From: Methylacidimicrobium fagopyrum
GTDB lineage: Bacteria; Verrucomicrobiota; Verrucomicrobiia; Limisphaerales; UBA11358
Assembly: GCA_026225255.1 (NCBI GenBank)
Contig: JAMFSJ010000043.1
Location: 87,597-151,596 of the forward strand
Reading direction: 5' to 3'
Length of the DNA: 64,000 nt
Part shown: piece by piece, positions 35,657 through 44,145 of the stretch
How positions within the stretch are numbered: the stretch's first letter is position 1
Layout of the letters: every line of letters starts with the position of its first letter
Notes under the pieces: model-generated
What the model was told of the DNA's origin: nothing
Seen by the model: only the letters and a program-made list of their open reading frames with translations
The model's database searches: none
Translations under genes and position numbers: made by a program

Positions 35657-36892
35657 TTATTTAATGTTTGAACTCATGGTCAGCACCGGCAACAACATGC
35701 CGATGAAAATGGTGCCAATGAAACCGGCGATCAAAAACAGTAACAACGGTTCGGCAAACGCGACAGCGGTTTTCAGATTGCGATCCAGATCATTCTCCGT
35801 GACCGTTGCGATGCGGATCAATTCCACGTCGAGCCGGCCGCTTTCTTCGGCGACCGAAACCATTTCCAAAACCGAGCTGGGGAAAAGATATTTCGCATCC
35901 GCCAAACTTTGGCCGAGGCGACCGCCTTGCTGCACGCGTTCGATGGATTGCGAAACGGCGTCCACGAGAATCTGATTGCCGATGGAGCGGCGCGCGACGT
36001 TCAAGCCATAAACGAGCGGCACACCCGCGCCGATCAACGTGCCGAGCATCCGGCAAAAACGCGCCATCGCAAATTGCGCGATGAGCGGGCCGACGAGCGG
36101 CGATTTCAGAATCAAACCTTCCCAAACGCGCTTGCCCTTTTCAGAAACAAACCACGTCCGCACCATGAAACCGATGATGAATAATCCGCCCGCGACGAAA
36201 ATGCCATACGAACGCACCGTGTGGCTGACCGCGATGATGACTTGCGTGAGCAGCGGCAACTGGCTGTGCATGTTGTCGAAAATGCCTTGGAATTTTGGGA
36301 TGAAAAACGTCAGCAACAAAATCACCACGCCGATGGCGAGGAACAATAAAATGCACGGATACAACGCCGCCGTGAGCACTTTTGATTTCAATTCTTTTTC
36401 GCGCTGTTGAAATTCGGCGATCTGCGCGAGCACGACATCAAGAAAGCCGCCGGCTTCACCCGCTTCAACCATCGCGACGTAAACGCGCGGAAAGGTTTCG
36501 GGCGAACGCGCCATGGCATCCGCCAACGATAAACCGTCCACGACGAGGCCGTTGATTTCTTTCCACTTTGCGCGTGCGGCGGTGGAAGAAGCTTCTTTGC
36601 AAAGGATCGTCAGCGCGCGACTCAACGGCACGCCCGCCGCGAGCAAACTGGAAAGCAGGCGCGTGAAATTTTCCAGTTCCTTGCCGGAAACTTTTTTGGA
36701 TTCGAACTTGAAGGAAAAACCTTTCGCCGCCGCTGCGCCTTTTTTCTTGGCCGAAGCACTTTCCGAAACGTTCACCGGACGCAGGCCGAGAATCTCGATC
36801 TGCCGCAAGGCGTCCGGGCGTCCGGGCGCATCAATCACGCCTTCGGCAATCTTGCCGTTGGCCTGCAGTGCGCGATAGGAAAAGGTGGGCAT
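35657..36892 (-). CDS. gspF: Type II secretion inner-membrane platform protein GspF
   Basis: About 411 residues from ATG 36892 (MPTFSYRALQANGKIAEGVI). Two GspF domains, KELENFTRLLSSLLAAGVPL and FCRMLGTLIGAGVPLVYGLN, alternate with transmembrane helices (SKVLTAALYPCILLFLAIGV-type near the middle; LLLFLIAGFIGTIFIGMLLP at the end). It is the polytopic core that GspE turns over. An ATG nine codons further up exists but adds no family-like sequence. Confidence 0.92.
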   Translation of the reverse strand: MPTFSYRALQANGKIAEGVIDAPGRPDALRQIEILGLRPVNVSESASAKKKGAAAAKGFSFKFESKKVSGKELENFTRLLSSLLAAGVPLSRALTILCKEASSTAARAKWKEINGLVVDGLSLADAMARSPETFPRVYVAMVEAGEAGGFLDVVLAQIAEFQQREKELKSKVLTAALYPCILLFLAIGVVILLLTFFIPKFQGIFDNMHSQLPLLTQVIIAVSHTVRSYGIFVAGGLFIIGFMVRTWFVSEKGKRVWEGLILKSPLVGPLIAQFAMARFCRMLGTLIGAGVPLVYGLNVARRSIGNQILVDAVSQSIERVQQGGRLGQSLADAKYLFPSSVLEMVSVAEESGRLDVELIRIATVTENDLDRNLKTAVAFAEPLLLFLIAGFIGTIFIGMLLPVLTMSSNIK

Positions 36893-36898
36893 GAGATT

Positions 36899-37079
36899 AA
36901 AAGCTCCAAACACCAACATCCAAGCACCAGAGAATGTTCAAATACCAAACATCAAAACGAAATGCATCACTCAAAGCGGGTTGATGATCACCACCCATTG
37001 TAAACCAAGCGCGCACTGCCCGATTGGAGTTTGAAGCTTGATGCTTCTCTGGTGCTTGGATGTTGGAGCTTGGATGTTT
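36899..37079. repeat. Heptad-periodic inverted repeat between gspE and gspF
   Basis: The left arm 36899-36935 and right arm 37040-37079 are inverted complements over about 30 bp (CAACATCCAAGCACCAGAG against CTCTGGTGCTTGGATGTTG). Each arm is a chain of 7-mers: TTGAAGC, TTGATGC, TTCTCTG, GTGCTTG, GATGTTG, GAGCTTG, GATGTTT on the right. They flank a 100-bp unremarkable spacer. The transcript would fold into a long hairpin inside the operon. Confidence 0.75.
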
Positions 37080-37083
37080 CATC

Positions 37084-38802
37084 TTAGCGCGCCACCGCGA
37101 TGCTCGCGGCGGATTCAGTCACTTGCGTCGTGGTCGTGGTCTCGACTTCTTTCGCGGTCGTCACGCTCAAAACTTCTTCGACGGTCGTCACGCCGGTGGC
37201 AACCATGCGCCAACCGTCTTCGGCGAGCGTGCGCATGCCACCTTTGCGGGCGGCGGCGCGAATCTGGTCGGTCGAGGCGGATCGCAAAATCAACTGACGA
37301 ATTTCTTCGTCGGTGTCCATCCATTCAAAGATCGCGCAACGGCCGAAGAATCCGGTGTTGCGGCATTCGCGGCAGCCGACGGCTTTGTAAAGCAACTGAT
37401 CTGCCGCCATGCCCAATTTCAATTTGAACTGCATCGCGGTCGGCGAATTATCCGGCTGTTTGCAGTGCGGACATAGCACGCGCACGAGACGTTGCGCGAG
37501 CACGGCTTCGAGCGAAGACGCGACGAGATACGGTTCAACGCCCATGTCTACCAGACGGGTCAGCGCACCGGGCGCGTCGTTCGTGTGCAACGTGGAGAAA
37601 ACCAAGTGACCCGTGAGCGACGCTTGCACGGCGATCTGCGCCGTTTCTTGATCGCGAATTTCACCGATGAGAATCACGTCCGGATCATGGCGCAAAATCG
37701 AACGCAACCCGCGCGCAAACGTCAGCCCGGATTTTTCGTTGACCTGAATTTGATTAACACCCTTCAACTGATATTCAACGGGATCTTCGACCGTGATGAT
37801 TTTGCGGACGGAATCATTGATCTCGTTCAACGCCGTGTAGAGCGTCGAAGTTTTACCGGAACCGGTCGGGCCGGTTACCAAAATAATTCCGTGCGGCATG
37901 CCCAGAACTTTTTTGAAATGTTCGTATTCGCGCGGGCCGAGACCGATCTGACCGAGACCGCGGAGCGTGGAATTCTGGCGCAACAAACGCATGACGACCG
38001 CTTCTCCGTGCAACATCGGAATGATGGAAACGCGGATGTCCACGTCGGCATCAGCGATGCGGACTTTGATACGACCGTCCTGTGGCAACCGTTTTTCCGC
38101 GATGTTAAGATGGCTCAAAATTTTCACGCGCGAAACGATCGCGGGTTGAAAACGCTTGAGCTGCGCAGGCACGGGCACTTCCTGCAGTTCACCGTCAATA
38201 CGATAACGGATGCGAAATTCGTCCTCGAACGGTTCGAGGTGGACGTCAGACGCGCGCAGTTCGATCGCATCTTTCAAAACCTGGTTGACGAAGCGGATGA
38301 TCGACGCTTCGTCTTCCGCGCCGTCGTCGAGATTGTTGCCCTCGGCATTTTCATCGATGACTTGGATGCCTTTTTCTTCGTCGAGCGTGCCGATGGTATC
38401 GGCGCCCACGCCGAGGCGCTTTTTGATTTCGCGCTGGATCGCTTCGGTGGAGGCGAGGACGGGTTTTAAATTGAGGCCGGTCAAGGTCTTGAGCGCGTCG
38501 AGACCTTGAGTGGCAAAGAGACGGCTGGTCGCGACTTCGACGTGGCCGTTCACGCGCTGGAGCGGAAGCAATTCTTCCTTCAACAAAATGCGCGCGGGAA
38601 AAAGGGAAAGCAACTGACGATCCGGTTCGACGTCTTCCAACGTCGTGTAAGTCAAACCGTATTCCGCCGCGAGCCAGCGCAGAATTTCTTCTTCGCTTTG
38701 CAAGGGCTTTTTCGCCAACACCGCAGCGTCGAGCGAAGACAGTTGCCGGGACGCAACCATGCGTCCCAGCAACTCTTTTTCTTGAACCGGTGTGGCAGAC
38801 AT
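37084..38802 (-). CDS. gspE: Type II secretion ATPase GspE
   Basis: 572 residues. It drives pseudopilus assembly from the cytoplasmic face. An N1E-like domain (about 1-150) precedes IIRFVNQVLKDAIELRASDV, Walker A GPTGSGKTSTLY, the Asp box TVEDPVEYQLKGVNQIQVNE, Walker B LRHDPDVILIGEIRD, the His box TGHLVFSTLHTNDAPGALTR, and a zinc-binding pair CPHCKQ and CRECRNTGFFGR. Length and motifs are normal. It opens the operon core after the small Arg/Gly-rich gene, and 200 bp containing an inverted repeat separate it from gspF. Confidence 0.95.
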   Translation of the reverse strand: MSATPVQEKELLGRMVASRQLSSLDAAVLAKKPLQSEEEILRWLAAEYGLTYTTLEDVEPDRQLLSLFPARILLKEELLPLQRVNGHVEVATSRLFATQGLDALKTLTGLNLKPVLASTEAIQREIKKRLGVGADTIGTLDEEKGIQVIDENAEGNNLDDGAEDEASIIRFVNQVLKDAIELRASDVHLEPFEDEFRIRYRIDGELQEVPVPAQLKRFQPAIVSRVKILSHLNIAEKRLPQDGRIKVRIADADVDIRVSIIPMLHGEAVVMRLLRQNSTLRGLGQIGLGPREYEHFKKVLGMPHGIILVTGPTGSGKTSTLYTALNEINDSVRKIITVEDPVEYQLKGVNQIQVNEKSGLTFARGLRSILRHDPDVILIGEIRDQETAQIAVQASLTGHLVFSTLHTNDAPGALTRLVDMGVEPYLVASSLEAVLAQRLVRVLCPHCKQPDNSPTAMQFKLKLGMAADQLLYKAVGCRECRNTGFFGRCAIFEWMDTDEEIRQLILRSASTDQIRAAARKGGMRTLAEDGWRMVATGVTTVEEVLSVTTAKEVETTTTTQVTESAASIAVAR

Positions 38803-38827
38803 GAGGATCGTCAGTTGGCTAATATTA

Positions 38828-39418
38828 TTAGTTCAACAAACCGAGCAAGGTCGCTTGCGCTTCCTGCTTCCCGGTAAGAACTGCGCGCAAATCGGATTCC
38901 GCCTGCGCCAGCTTGGCCTGTTTGGTTTTTTGCGCAGCCTGATATTTGGTGAGCAAATCTTTAATCTGTGCAGCCGGTGCGCCGGCATCAACGGCTTTTT
39001 GTAGCGCTTCTTCTTCCGGTCCAGGGGTCGCACCAAAGGCTCCGCCGCGACGACGATTATTACCACCTTGGTCGCCACCGCCACGTTCGCCGCGATCGCC
39101 ACCGCGATTGCGGAAGAGGGCACGCATCAAGCGGGCACCAGTATCAGCATCGCGGCGGGCGTCCAAAACTTTCTGCACCAGCGGCGAAACCGCATCCCAA
39201 TCCGTGTCGTTGGTAAAATTCAAATCATCCCGGACGCTATCCAAGAGGCGCTGCTGCATTTGCGCCGGATCAAAATTGCCGCCGCCAGGGCCGCCACGTT
39301 GACGACGTTGACCGCCCTGGTCGCCGCCGTTGTTATTGTCTTGAGCCAGCAAGCTGCTCGCGCTCAAAGCGAGCGTCGCCATGACCGCGCACAAGGTAAA
39401 GATACGATTCAATTTCAT
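38828..39418 (-). CDS. Secreted Gly/Arg-rich hypothetical protein
   Basis: 196 residues from ATG 39418, giving the signal peptide MKLNRIFTLCAVMATLALSA (then SSLLAQ). The mature part alternates helical segments (FDPAQMQQRLLDSVRDDLNF; VSPLVQKVLDARRDADTGAR; IKDLLTKYQAAQKTKQAKLA) with disordered Gly/Arg/Gln stretches (GGDQGGQRRQRGGPGGG). The helical pattern recalls Spy/CpxP-like periplasmic proteins, but I cannot assign a family. It precedes gspE by 25 bp on the same strand, so it may be the first gene of the secretion operon. Confidence 0.75.
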   Translation of the reverse strand: MKLNRIFTLCAVMATLALSASSLLAQDNNNGGDQGGQRRQRGGPGGGNFDPAQMQQRLLDSVRDDLNFTNDTDWDAVSPLVQKVLDARRDADTGARLMRALFRNRGGDRGERGGGDQGGNNRRRGGAFGATPGPEEEALQKAVDAGAPAAQIKDLLTKYQAAQKTKQAKLAQAESDLRAVLTGKQEAQATLLGLLN

Positions 39419-39607
39419 AGAGTTTTCCGTTGTTTGTTGTTTATTTATCCAGAGTCGCGCGCTAGAGCCAACGCTGGGTTCGCCCTCAAGCATTGCAAGT
39501 AACGTGCCAGCGCAAAAAAGTGGAATTTCGAGCAAATCAGCAAATCCCGCCGCGCAAACTCTGCACGCCGGGCAGTAGTTGCGCAGAATTTGCGCAGATG
39601 GTTGGAG

Positions 39608-39651
39608 CAGAATTACAGATTCAACAAAATTGAATTCTTTAAAATTCTGTC
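39608..39651. repeat. Dispersed AGAATT-rich repeat, copy 1
   Basis: AGAATTACAGATTCAACAAA, AATTGAATTCTTTAAAATTC and TGTCG run together here and share order with 40646-40698 (AGAATTAACAGG, GAATTCAATTCTGCAAAATTC, TGTCG). The 39419-39736 gap also holds a short inverted repeat (CGCAAACTCTGC and GCAGAATTTGCG) near 39550-39596, and no gene. Confidence 0.55.
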
Positions 39652-39736
39652 GTCCGGCCTAAACCTCCGGTGCTTTCGCCTTTGCATTTCTACCGCTTTG
39701 TCTCATTGTGCCAGTTCACAATTATTTTATAATTTT

Positions 39737-40621
39737 ATGGCTGAAAAAATTGGCATCGTCGGGGTCGGTCGCATGGGCGCAAACATGGCGCGGCGTTTGC
39801 AGGAAACCGGATTCACGGTCGCGGCGGTTTTTGACACAAATGCCGCCGTCGCCCAAGCGCTGGCGCAGGAATTGAATTGCACGGCGGCTACGGATTTGAA
39901 AACCATTACCGCGCTGGCCGACGTCATTCTCACGGTCGTCAGCGACGATCAGGCGATGAAGAAGATTTTCACCAGCGGTCTGCTGGTTCGCGCAAAAGGG
40001 AAATTATTCATCAACTGCGCCACGGTTTCGCCCGCGATTCACGTTTGGGTCGAACAAAAATGCGCCGCTAAAGGCGCGAGTTCGCTCGAAGCGTGCATGG
40101 CTTCCAGCATCACGCAGGCGCGGCAAGGTTCGCTCTATCTGATGTGCGGTGGTCGCGAAGAAGTGTTTCATCGCGCGCAGCCGATTTTGGAAAAACTGAG
40201 CGCATCGCTGCGTTACATTGGCGCGGCGGGCACCGCGGCACAGGTCAAAGCGCTCGTCAACATGGTGATGAACGCCAACACCGCCGCGCTGGCGGAAGGT
40301 CTCGGTCTCGGCGCGGCGCTCAATCTGGATTTAACGATGTTGCGCGAAGTGTTTTCGCAGACCGGCGCGCGTTCCGGCGTATTGCAGACCGATGGCGAAG
40401 ACATGCAGAACCGCGATCATTCCTGCTTTTTCTCTGCCGCCCACGCCGCAAAGGATTCTGGCATCGCGCTCAAACTGGCGAAAGCGCAAGGCTTAAACCT
40501 GCCGCTCGCCACCGCGACTAAAAAACAATATGACCGCATGATCAAAATTGGTTTGGGTGAACTGGATAAATCCGGCATAGCGGAACTGACGTTCAAGGGG
40601 CGCAAAGGCGAGGCGGCTTAA
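39737..40621 (+). CDS. NAD(P)-dependent 3-hydroxyacid dehydrogenase (3-hydroxyisobutyrate dehydrogenase family)
   Basis: About 294 residues from ATG 39737; the frame is open further up without conserved sequence. The Rossmann motif is IGIVGVGRMGANMARRLQ (residues about 5-22). The substrate-binding segment is EACMASSITQARQGSLYLMCGG, the catalytic Lys lies in GTAAQVKALVNMVMNANTAA, and the C-terminal KDSGIALKLAKAQGLNLPLA helix completes the family pattern. It could act on 3-hydroxyisobutyrate, tartronate semialdehyde, glyoxylate or succinic semialdehyde; the sequence alone does not decide. It is flanked on both sides by copies of an AGAATT-rich repeat. Confidence 0.88.
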   Translation: MAEKIGIVGVGRMGANMARRLQETGFTVAAVFDTNAAVAQALAQELNCTAATDLKTITALADVILTVVSDDQAMKKIFTSGLLVRAKGKLFINCATVSPAIHVWVEQKCAAKGASSLEACMASSITQARQGSLYLMCGGREEVFHRAQPILEKLSASLRYIGAAGTAAQVKALVNMVMNANTAALAEGLGLGAALNLDLTMLREVFSQTGARSGVLQTDGEDMQNRDHSCFFSAAHAAKDSGIALKLAKAQGLNLPLATATKKQYDRMIKIGLGELDKSGIAELTFKGRKGEAA

Positions 40622-40641
40622 ACCGTAAACCGGAATTTTTA

Positions 40642-40697
40642 GACAGAATTAACAGGATGAACCGAATTCAATTCTGCAAAATTCTGTTAATTCTGTC
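40642..40697. repeat. Dispersed AGAATT-rich repeat, copy 2, with hairpin
   Basis: GACAGAATTAACAGGAT (40642-40658) is the near-perfect inverse of ATTCTGTTAATTCTGTC (40681-40697), one mismatch apart. It is followed by AAAGGTTTTTT, so the structure may double as a terminator for the dehydrogenase gene. Confidence 0.65.
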
Positions 40698-40762
40698 GAA
40701 AAGGTTTTTTCTTTGCGTTGAATTTCGACTCATTTTGATTCATCTTCTCCGCCGCAATTTCT

Positions 40763-42607
40763 ATGGCTGATAAACCAAAAGCAGTTTACGACGAAAGCAA
40801 GATCAAGACGCTGTCCTCGCTGGAGCACATCCGGCTGCGCACCGGCATGTATATCGGGCGCACGGGCAACGGCAGTCACCCGGACGACGGCTGTTATGTC
40901 CTGGTCAAGGAAGTCGTGGATAATGCGATTGATGAATACATCATGGGCCACGGCAAGGAAGTGCAGATCACGCTTGATGGCAGCAAGGTTTCCGTGCGCG
41001 ATTTCGGCCGCGGCATCCCGCTTGGCAAGATCGTGGACTGCGTTTCCAAGATCAACACCGGCGCGAAATATAACGACGACGTCTTCCAGTTCAGCGTCGG
41101 CTTGAACGGTGTCGGGACGAAGGCCGTCAATGCCTTGTCAAAAAACTTTCTCGCGCGCAGCCATCGCGACGGCGAATTCGCCGAGGCGCAATTCAAGGCG
41201 GGCAAACTTAAAGGCGAAGACACCGGCAAAACAAATGAACCGAACGGCACGTTCATTTCATTCGAACCGGACGAAGCTATTTTCAAGGACAGTGAATATA
41301 AGCTGGAATTCATTGAGCGCCGCCTGCGCCATTACAGCTATTTGAACACCGGTTTGAAGCTGATTCTTAACACGCCTGGCGCGGAACCGAAGGTATTTCA
41401 ATCGCGTCACGGACTGATGGATCTCGTCATGGAAGACATGACGACGGATGGCAGCGAACCGATTTATGCGCCGTTGCATTACAGCGGCAAGACGTTGGAA
41501 TTTTGTTTCACGCACAGCAATTCGCGTTATGGCGAAACGTTTTATTCCTTCGTCAACGGCCAATATACGAGCGACGGTGGCACGCATTTAAGCGCGTTCC
41601 GGGAAGGTTTGCTCAAAGCCGTCAACGAATACGGCAATACCAAATATGAAGGCGACGACGTGCGCGAATGCATGGTCGGCGCGGTGGCGATCCGCCTGAA
41701 AGATCCGATCTTTGAATCGCAGACGAAAAATAAATTGGGCAACACGGATATCCGCACGGACCTAGTCAACAGCGTGCGCGAGGAATTGCTGCATTTTTTC
41801 CAGCGCAACAAATCCATCGCCGAGACGATCATGGCGAAGGTCAAGGACACACAGGAATTGCGCAAGGAATTGCAGAATGTGAAGAAGCTGGCGCGCGACC
41901 GCGCGAAGGCGATCACGTTGCGCATTCCGCAGTTGAAAGATTGCAAGCATCACTTCGACAAGAAGAAAGGCAAGGGCGCAGGCACCATGGTTTTCATCTG
42001 CGAAGGTCAATCCGCCGCCGGCTCGATCACGAGCTGCCGCGACGTAAATAATCAGGCCGTGTTCGTGCTGAAAGGCAAGCCACTCAACGTCTGGGATCTC
42101 AAGCGCGACGTGATGTATAAGAACGACGAGATGTATAATCTCATGCAGGCGTTGCAGGTGGAAGACACGACCGAAAGCCTACGCTACGACAAGGTGATTC
42201 TCGCGACCGACGCGGACGTGGACGGCATGCACATCCGCAACTTGATGATCACGTATTTCTTCAAGTTCTTCGAGCAACTCGTCCACGACGGTCACGTTTA
42301 CGTTTTGGAAACGCCGTTGTTCCGCGTGCGCAACAAGGCCGAGACGATTTATTGCTACAGCGAAAATGAACGTGATGCGGCGTCCGCGAAACTTGGTGGC
42401 AAACCGGAGATCACGCGGTTCAAAGGTCTCGGTGAAATCAGCCCGAAAGAATTCCAACAATTCATCGGCAAACAGATGCGTTTAAGCAAAGTGGAATACG
42501 CCCCGCGCGCCGAGTCCACGAACATCTTCAATTTCTACATGGGTAAAAATACGCCGGAGCGGAAAGATTACATCATGGATAGCTTGGTCGTGCCGGTGGA
42601 GGATTGA
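40763..42607 (+). CDS. parE: DNA topoisomerase IV/gyrase-type subunit B
   Basis: Type IIA topoisomerase ATPase subunit, 614 residues. GHKL motifs: EVVDNAIDEYIMGHGK, VRDFGRGIPLG and VGLNGVGTKAVNALS. The transducer domain follows, then a TOPRIM domain with FICEGQSAAGSITSCRD (about residue 412), ATDADVDGMHIRNLMITYFF (about 482), and the C-terminal RFKGLGEISPKEFQQFIG. The short length and lack of the GyrB insert favour ParE. EGQSAAGS departs from the common EGDSAGGS at the third residue, although the metal-binding Glu and DxD are kept. No parC is adjacent within the window. Confidence 0.9.
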   Translation: MADKPKAVYDESKIKTLSSLEHIRLRTGMYIGRTGNGSHPDDGCYVLVKEVVDNAIDEYIMGHGKEVQITLDGSKVSVRDFGRGIPLGKIVDCVSKINTGAKYNDDVFQFSVGLNGVGTKAVNALSKNFLARSHRDGEFAEAQFKAGKLKGEDTGKTNEPNGTFISFEPDEAIFKDSEYKLEFIERRLRHYSYLNTGLKLILNTPGAEPKVFQSRHGLMDLVMEDMTTDGSEPIYAPLHYSGKTLEFCFTHSNSRYGETFYSFVNGQYTSDGGTHLSAFREGLLKAVNEYGNTKYEGDDVRECMVGAVAIRLKDPIFESQTKNKLGNTDIRTDLVNSVREELLHFFQRNKSIAETIMAKVKDTQELRKELQNVKKLARDRAKAITLRIPQLKDCKHHFDKKKGKGAGTMVFICEGQSAAGSITSCRDVNNQAVFVLKGKPLNVWDLKRDVMYKNDEMYNLMQALQVEDTTESLRYDKVILATDADVDGMHIRNLMITYFFKFFEQLVHDGHVYVLETPLFRVRNKAETIYCYSENERDAASAKLGGKPEITRFKGLGEISPKEFQQFIGKQMRLSKVEYAPRAESTNIFNFYMGKNTPERKDYIMDSLVVPVED

Positions 42608-42724
42608 AAAGCACCAAGCGCCAACAACAATGGCGGAGCGGCGAGGAGTTTTTGACAGAAGCCAACTAAGGGAACGAACAGTCTTTGTTCTCTTCGTGGC
42701 CTTCTGTTGAAAAAAATTTAAACT

Positions 42725-42744
42725 GGGCAATTGCAGCTTTGCCC
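42725..42744. repeat. REP-like palindrome between convergent genes
   Basis: GGGCAA (42725-42730), TTGCAGCT, TTGCCC (42739-42744), lying between the ends of parE and gmhA. Same design as 9577-9595. Confidence 0.6.
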
Positions 42745-42760
42745 GACCGAAAATTGATTT

Positions 42761-43327
42761 TTAATTCTTCGGCAATTTTTCTTCCACCATTTCGCAGAGC
42801 GCGTGGAACAAAACTTTTTGCCCTTCCTGAATCCGCGCGGTGACGGTGCCGGGCACGATCAAGTCAATCGTGGCCACGCCTTTGGTGTAACCACCGTCGC
42901 GTCCGAGAATCGCGATGCTTTCCACGCCTTTGCGCTTGGCTTCTTCCAGCGCGCGCAAAATATTTTTGGATTTGCCGCTCGTGGTGATGGCGAGGAGCAC
43001 GTCGCCTTTTTCCGCCAGCCCCCAGACTTGGCGCGCAAAAATTTCATCCGCATGATAATCATTGCACACGGCGGTCATTAATTCGCCGTTGGCCGTGAGC
43101 GAAATAGCCGGATAGGGTCGACGTTCTTCGCGGAAACGGCAGAGAAATTCTGTGGCGAGATGCGTGGCGTCCGACGCGCTGCCGCCGTTGCCGCAGACGA
43201 GCAATTTGTGTCCGCCCACAAACGAGCGTAACAACATTTGCGCCGCGCGCTCCAGCGGTTCTTCCAACGCGGACAAGCTGCGCAGGGTCGTGATGGAATC
43301 TTCAATCGCCTTTTGCAAATGACTCAT
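42761..43327 (-). CDS. gmhA: Phosphoheptose isomerase-type SIS-domain protein
   Basis: About 188 residues from ATG 43327 (MSHLQKAIEDSITTLRSLSA). One SIS domain: GGHKLLVCGNGGSASDATHL, ATEFLCRFREERRPYPAISL, FARQVWGLAEKGDVLLAITT, SGKSKNILRALEEAKRKGVE. GmhA converts sedoheptulose 7-phosphate to D-glycero-D-manno-heptose 7-phosphate for LPS heptose, which fits with waaA in the same window. The related DiaA proteins share the fold, but the GNGGSASDA loop and length suit GmhA. The frame is open 27 codons upstream, but that part is not conserved. Confidence 0.88.
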   Translation of the reverse strand: MSHLQKAIEDSITTLRSLSALEEPLERAAQMLLRSFVGGHKLLVCGNGGSASDATHLATEFLCRFREERRPYPAISLTANGELMTAVCNDYHADEIFARQVWGLAEKGDVLLAITTSGKSKNILRALEEAKRKGVESIAILGRDGGYTKGVATIDLIVPGTVTARIQEGQKVLFHALCEMVEEKLPKN

Positions 43328-43497
43328 GCCGACAGCGTAAATGTTGGCCGTTGAAAGAAAAGCTGAAATGGTTTCCAACCGGAATGAGTTTTTTAATAAG
43401 GAAGGCATGAAGACAGGAAAAATCGTTTCCTACTTTCCTGCTTTCATTATTCACACCTCCGGGGTTGAGCTTTTTTTCATTTGGATTATTTTGCGCC

Positions 43498-43719
43498 ATG
43501 CCGATTTATGAATTTCATTGCGAACAGTGCGAACACGACAGCGAAATCCTCGTCCGTTCCGCCGATTGGAAGGGCACGAAATGTCCGCAGTGTGGTTCGG
43601 TCAAAATCTTCAAGAAATTTTCCACCTTTGCGGCGGCCGGTGCGGGCGGTGGTTCAACACCGGTTAAAACTGGCGGCGGTGGCGGACATTGCTGTGGCGG
43701 CGGTTGCCACTCGCATTAA
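43498..43719 (+). CDS. FmdB-family zinc-ribbon protein
   Basis: 73 residues from ATG 43498 (MPIYEFHCEQCEHDSEILVR). Two CxxC pairs, CEQC and CPQC, form the FmdB regulatory-type zinc ribbon. A Gly-rich tail ends in GGHCCGGGCHSH, a second potential metal site. FmdB-type proteins are small and of unclear biochemical role. ATG 43498 is chosen over the longer open frame because the family begins MPIYEF/Y. Confidence 0.88.
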   Translation: MPIYEFHCEQCEHDSEILVRSADWKGTKCPQCGSVKIFKKFSTFAAAGAGGGSTPVKTGGGGGHCCGGGCHSH

Positions 43720-43730
43720 AAAAATCGAGC

Positions 43731-43748
43731 GCCGATCTCCTAGTCGGC
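43731..43748. repeat. REP-like palindrome between convergent genes
   Basis: GCCGA-TCTCCTAG-TCGGC, preceded by GAGC, located after the FmdB gene and before the end of the convergent membrane protein gene. Confidence 0.5.
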
Positions 43749-43783
43749 ATAATAGTTAGGTCAAGGCGGAATCTTGAGGCGTA

Positions 43784-44125
43784 TTATTCAGAACCATCGC
43801 CATCCTGTAATCCTACCTTCCAAATAACATCGCAATCCTTGCAATAAAAAAAACAATCTCTTGGGCGTGTCTTGTCCTTATGACGTGGCAACTTTGTCTG
43901 GCATTGCAGGCATTGATAACCTCCCAATACTCGGTGATGAAGCAAAGCCAGTAGAACAACCATCACAATAATCAGACAACAAAACAACATGATCCCCAAG
44001 CGTTCATGCTGTGGCATCACCAAACCAATAGTTATGCATGCCAATAGCGACGAAACGCCGAAAATACTAAACAACGGAACAAAGAATCGTTCAAAGAAGG
44101 TCGGATCTTTCTTCTCGATGGCCAT
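43784..44125 (-). CDS. Hypothetical two-helix membrane protein with CxxC pairs
   Basis: 113 residues, not recognised. Two transmembrane helices (PLFSIFGVSSLLACITIGLV; GIMLFCCLIIVMVVLLALLH) are followed by a cytoplasmic or periplasmic tail with CLQCQ and CKDCD, which look like a small zinc ribbon. The base composition is lower in GC than that of the neighbours. It ends 20 bp from the HAD phosphatase gene, which is upstream on the same strand, so the two may be co-transcribed. Confidence 0.7.
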   Translation of the reverse strand: MAIEKKDPTFFERFFVPLFSIFGVSSLLACITIGLVMPQHERLGIMLFCCLIIVMVVLLALLHHRVLGGYQCLQCQTKLPRHKDKTRPRDCFFYCKDCDVIWKVGLQDGDGSE

Positions 44126-44145
44126 GACTGTTCCTTGACTGTTTC

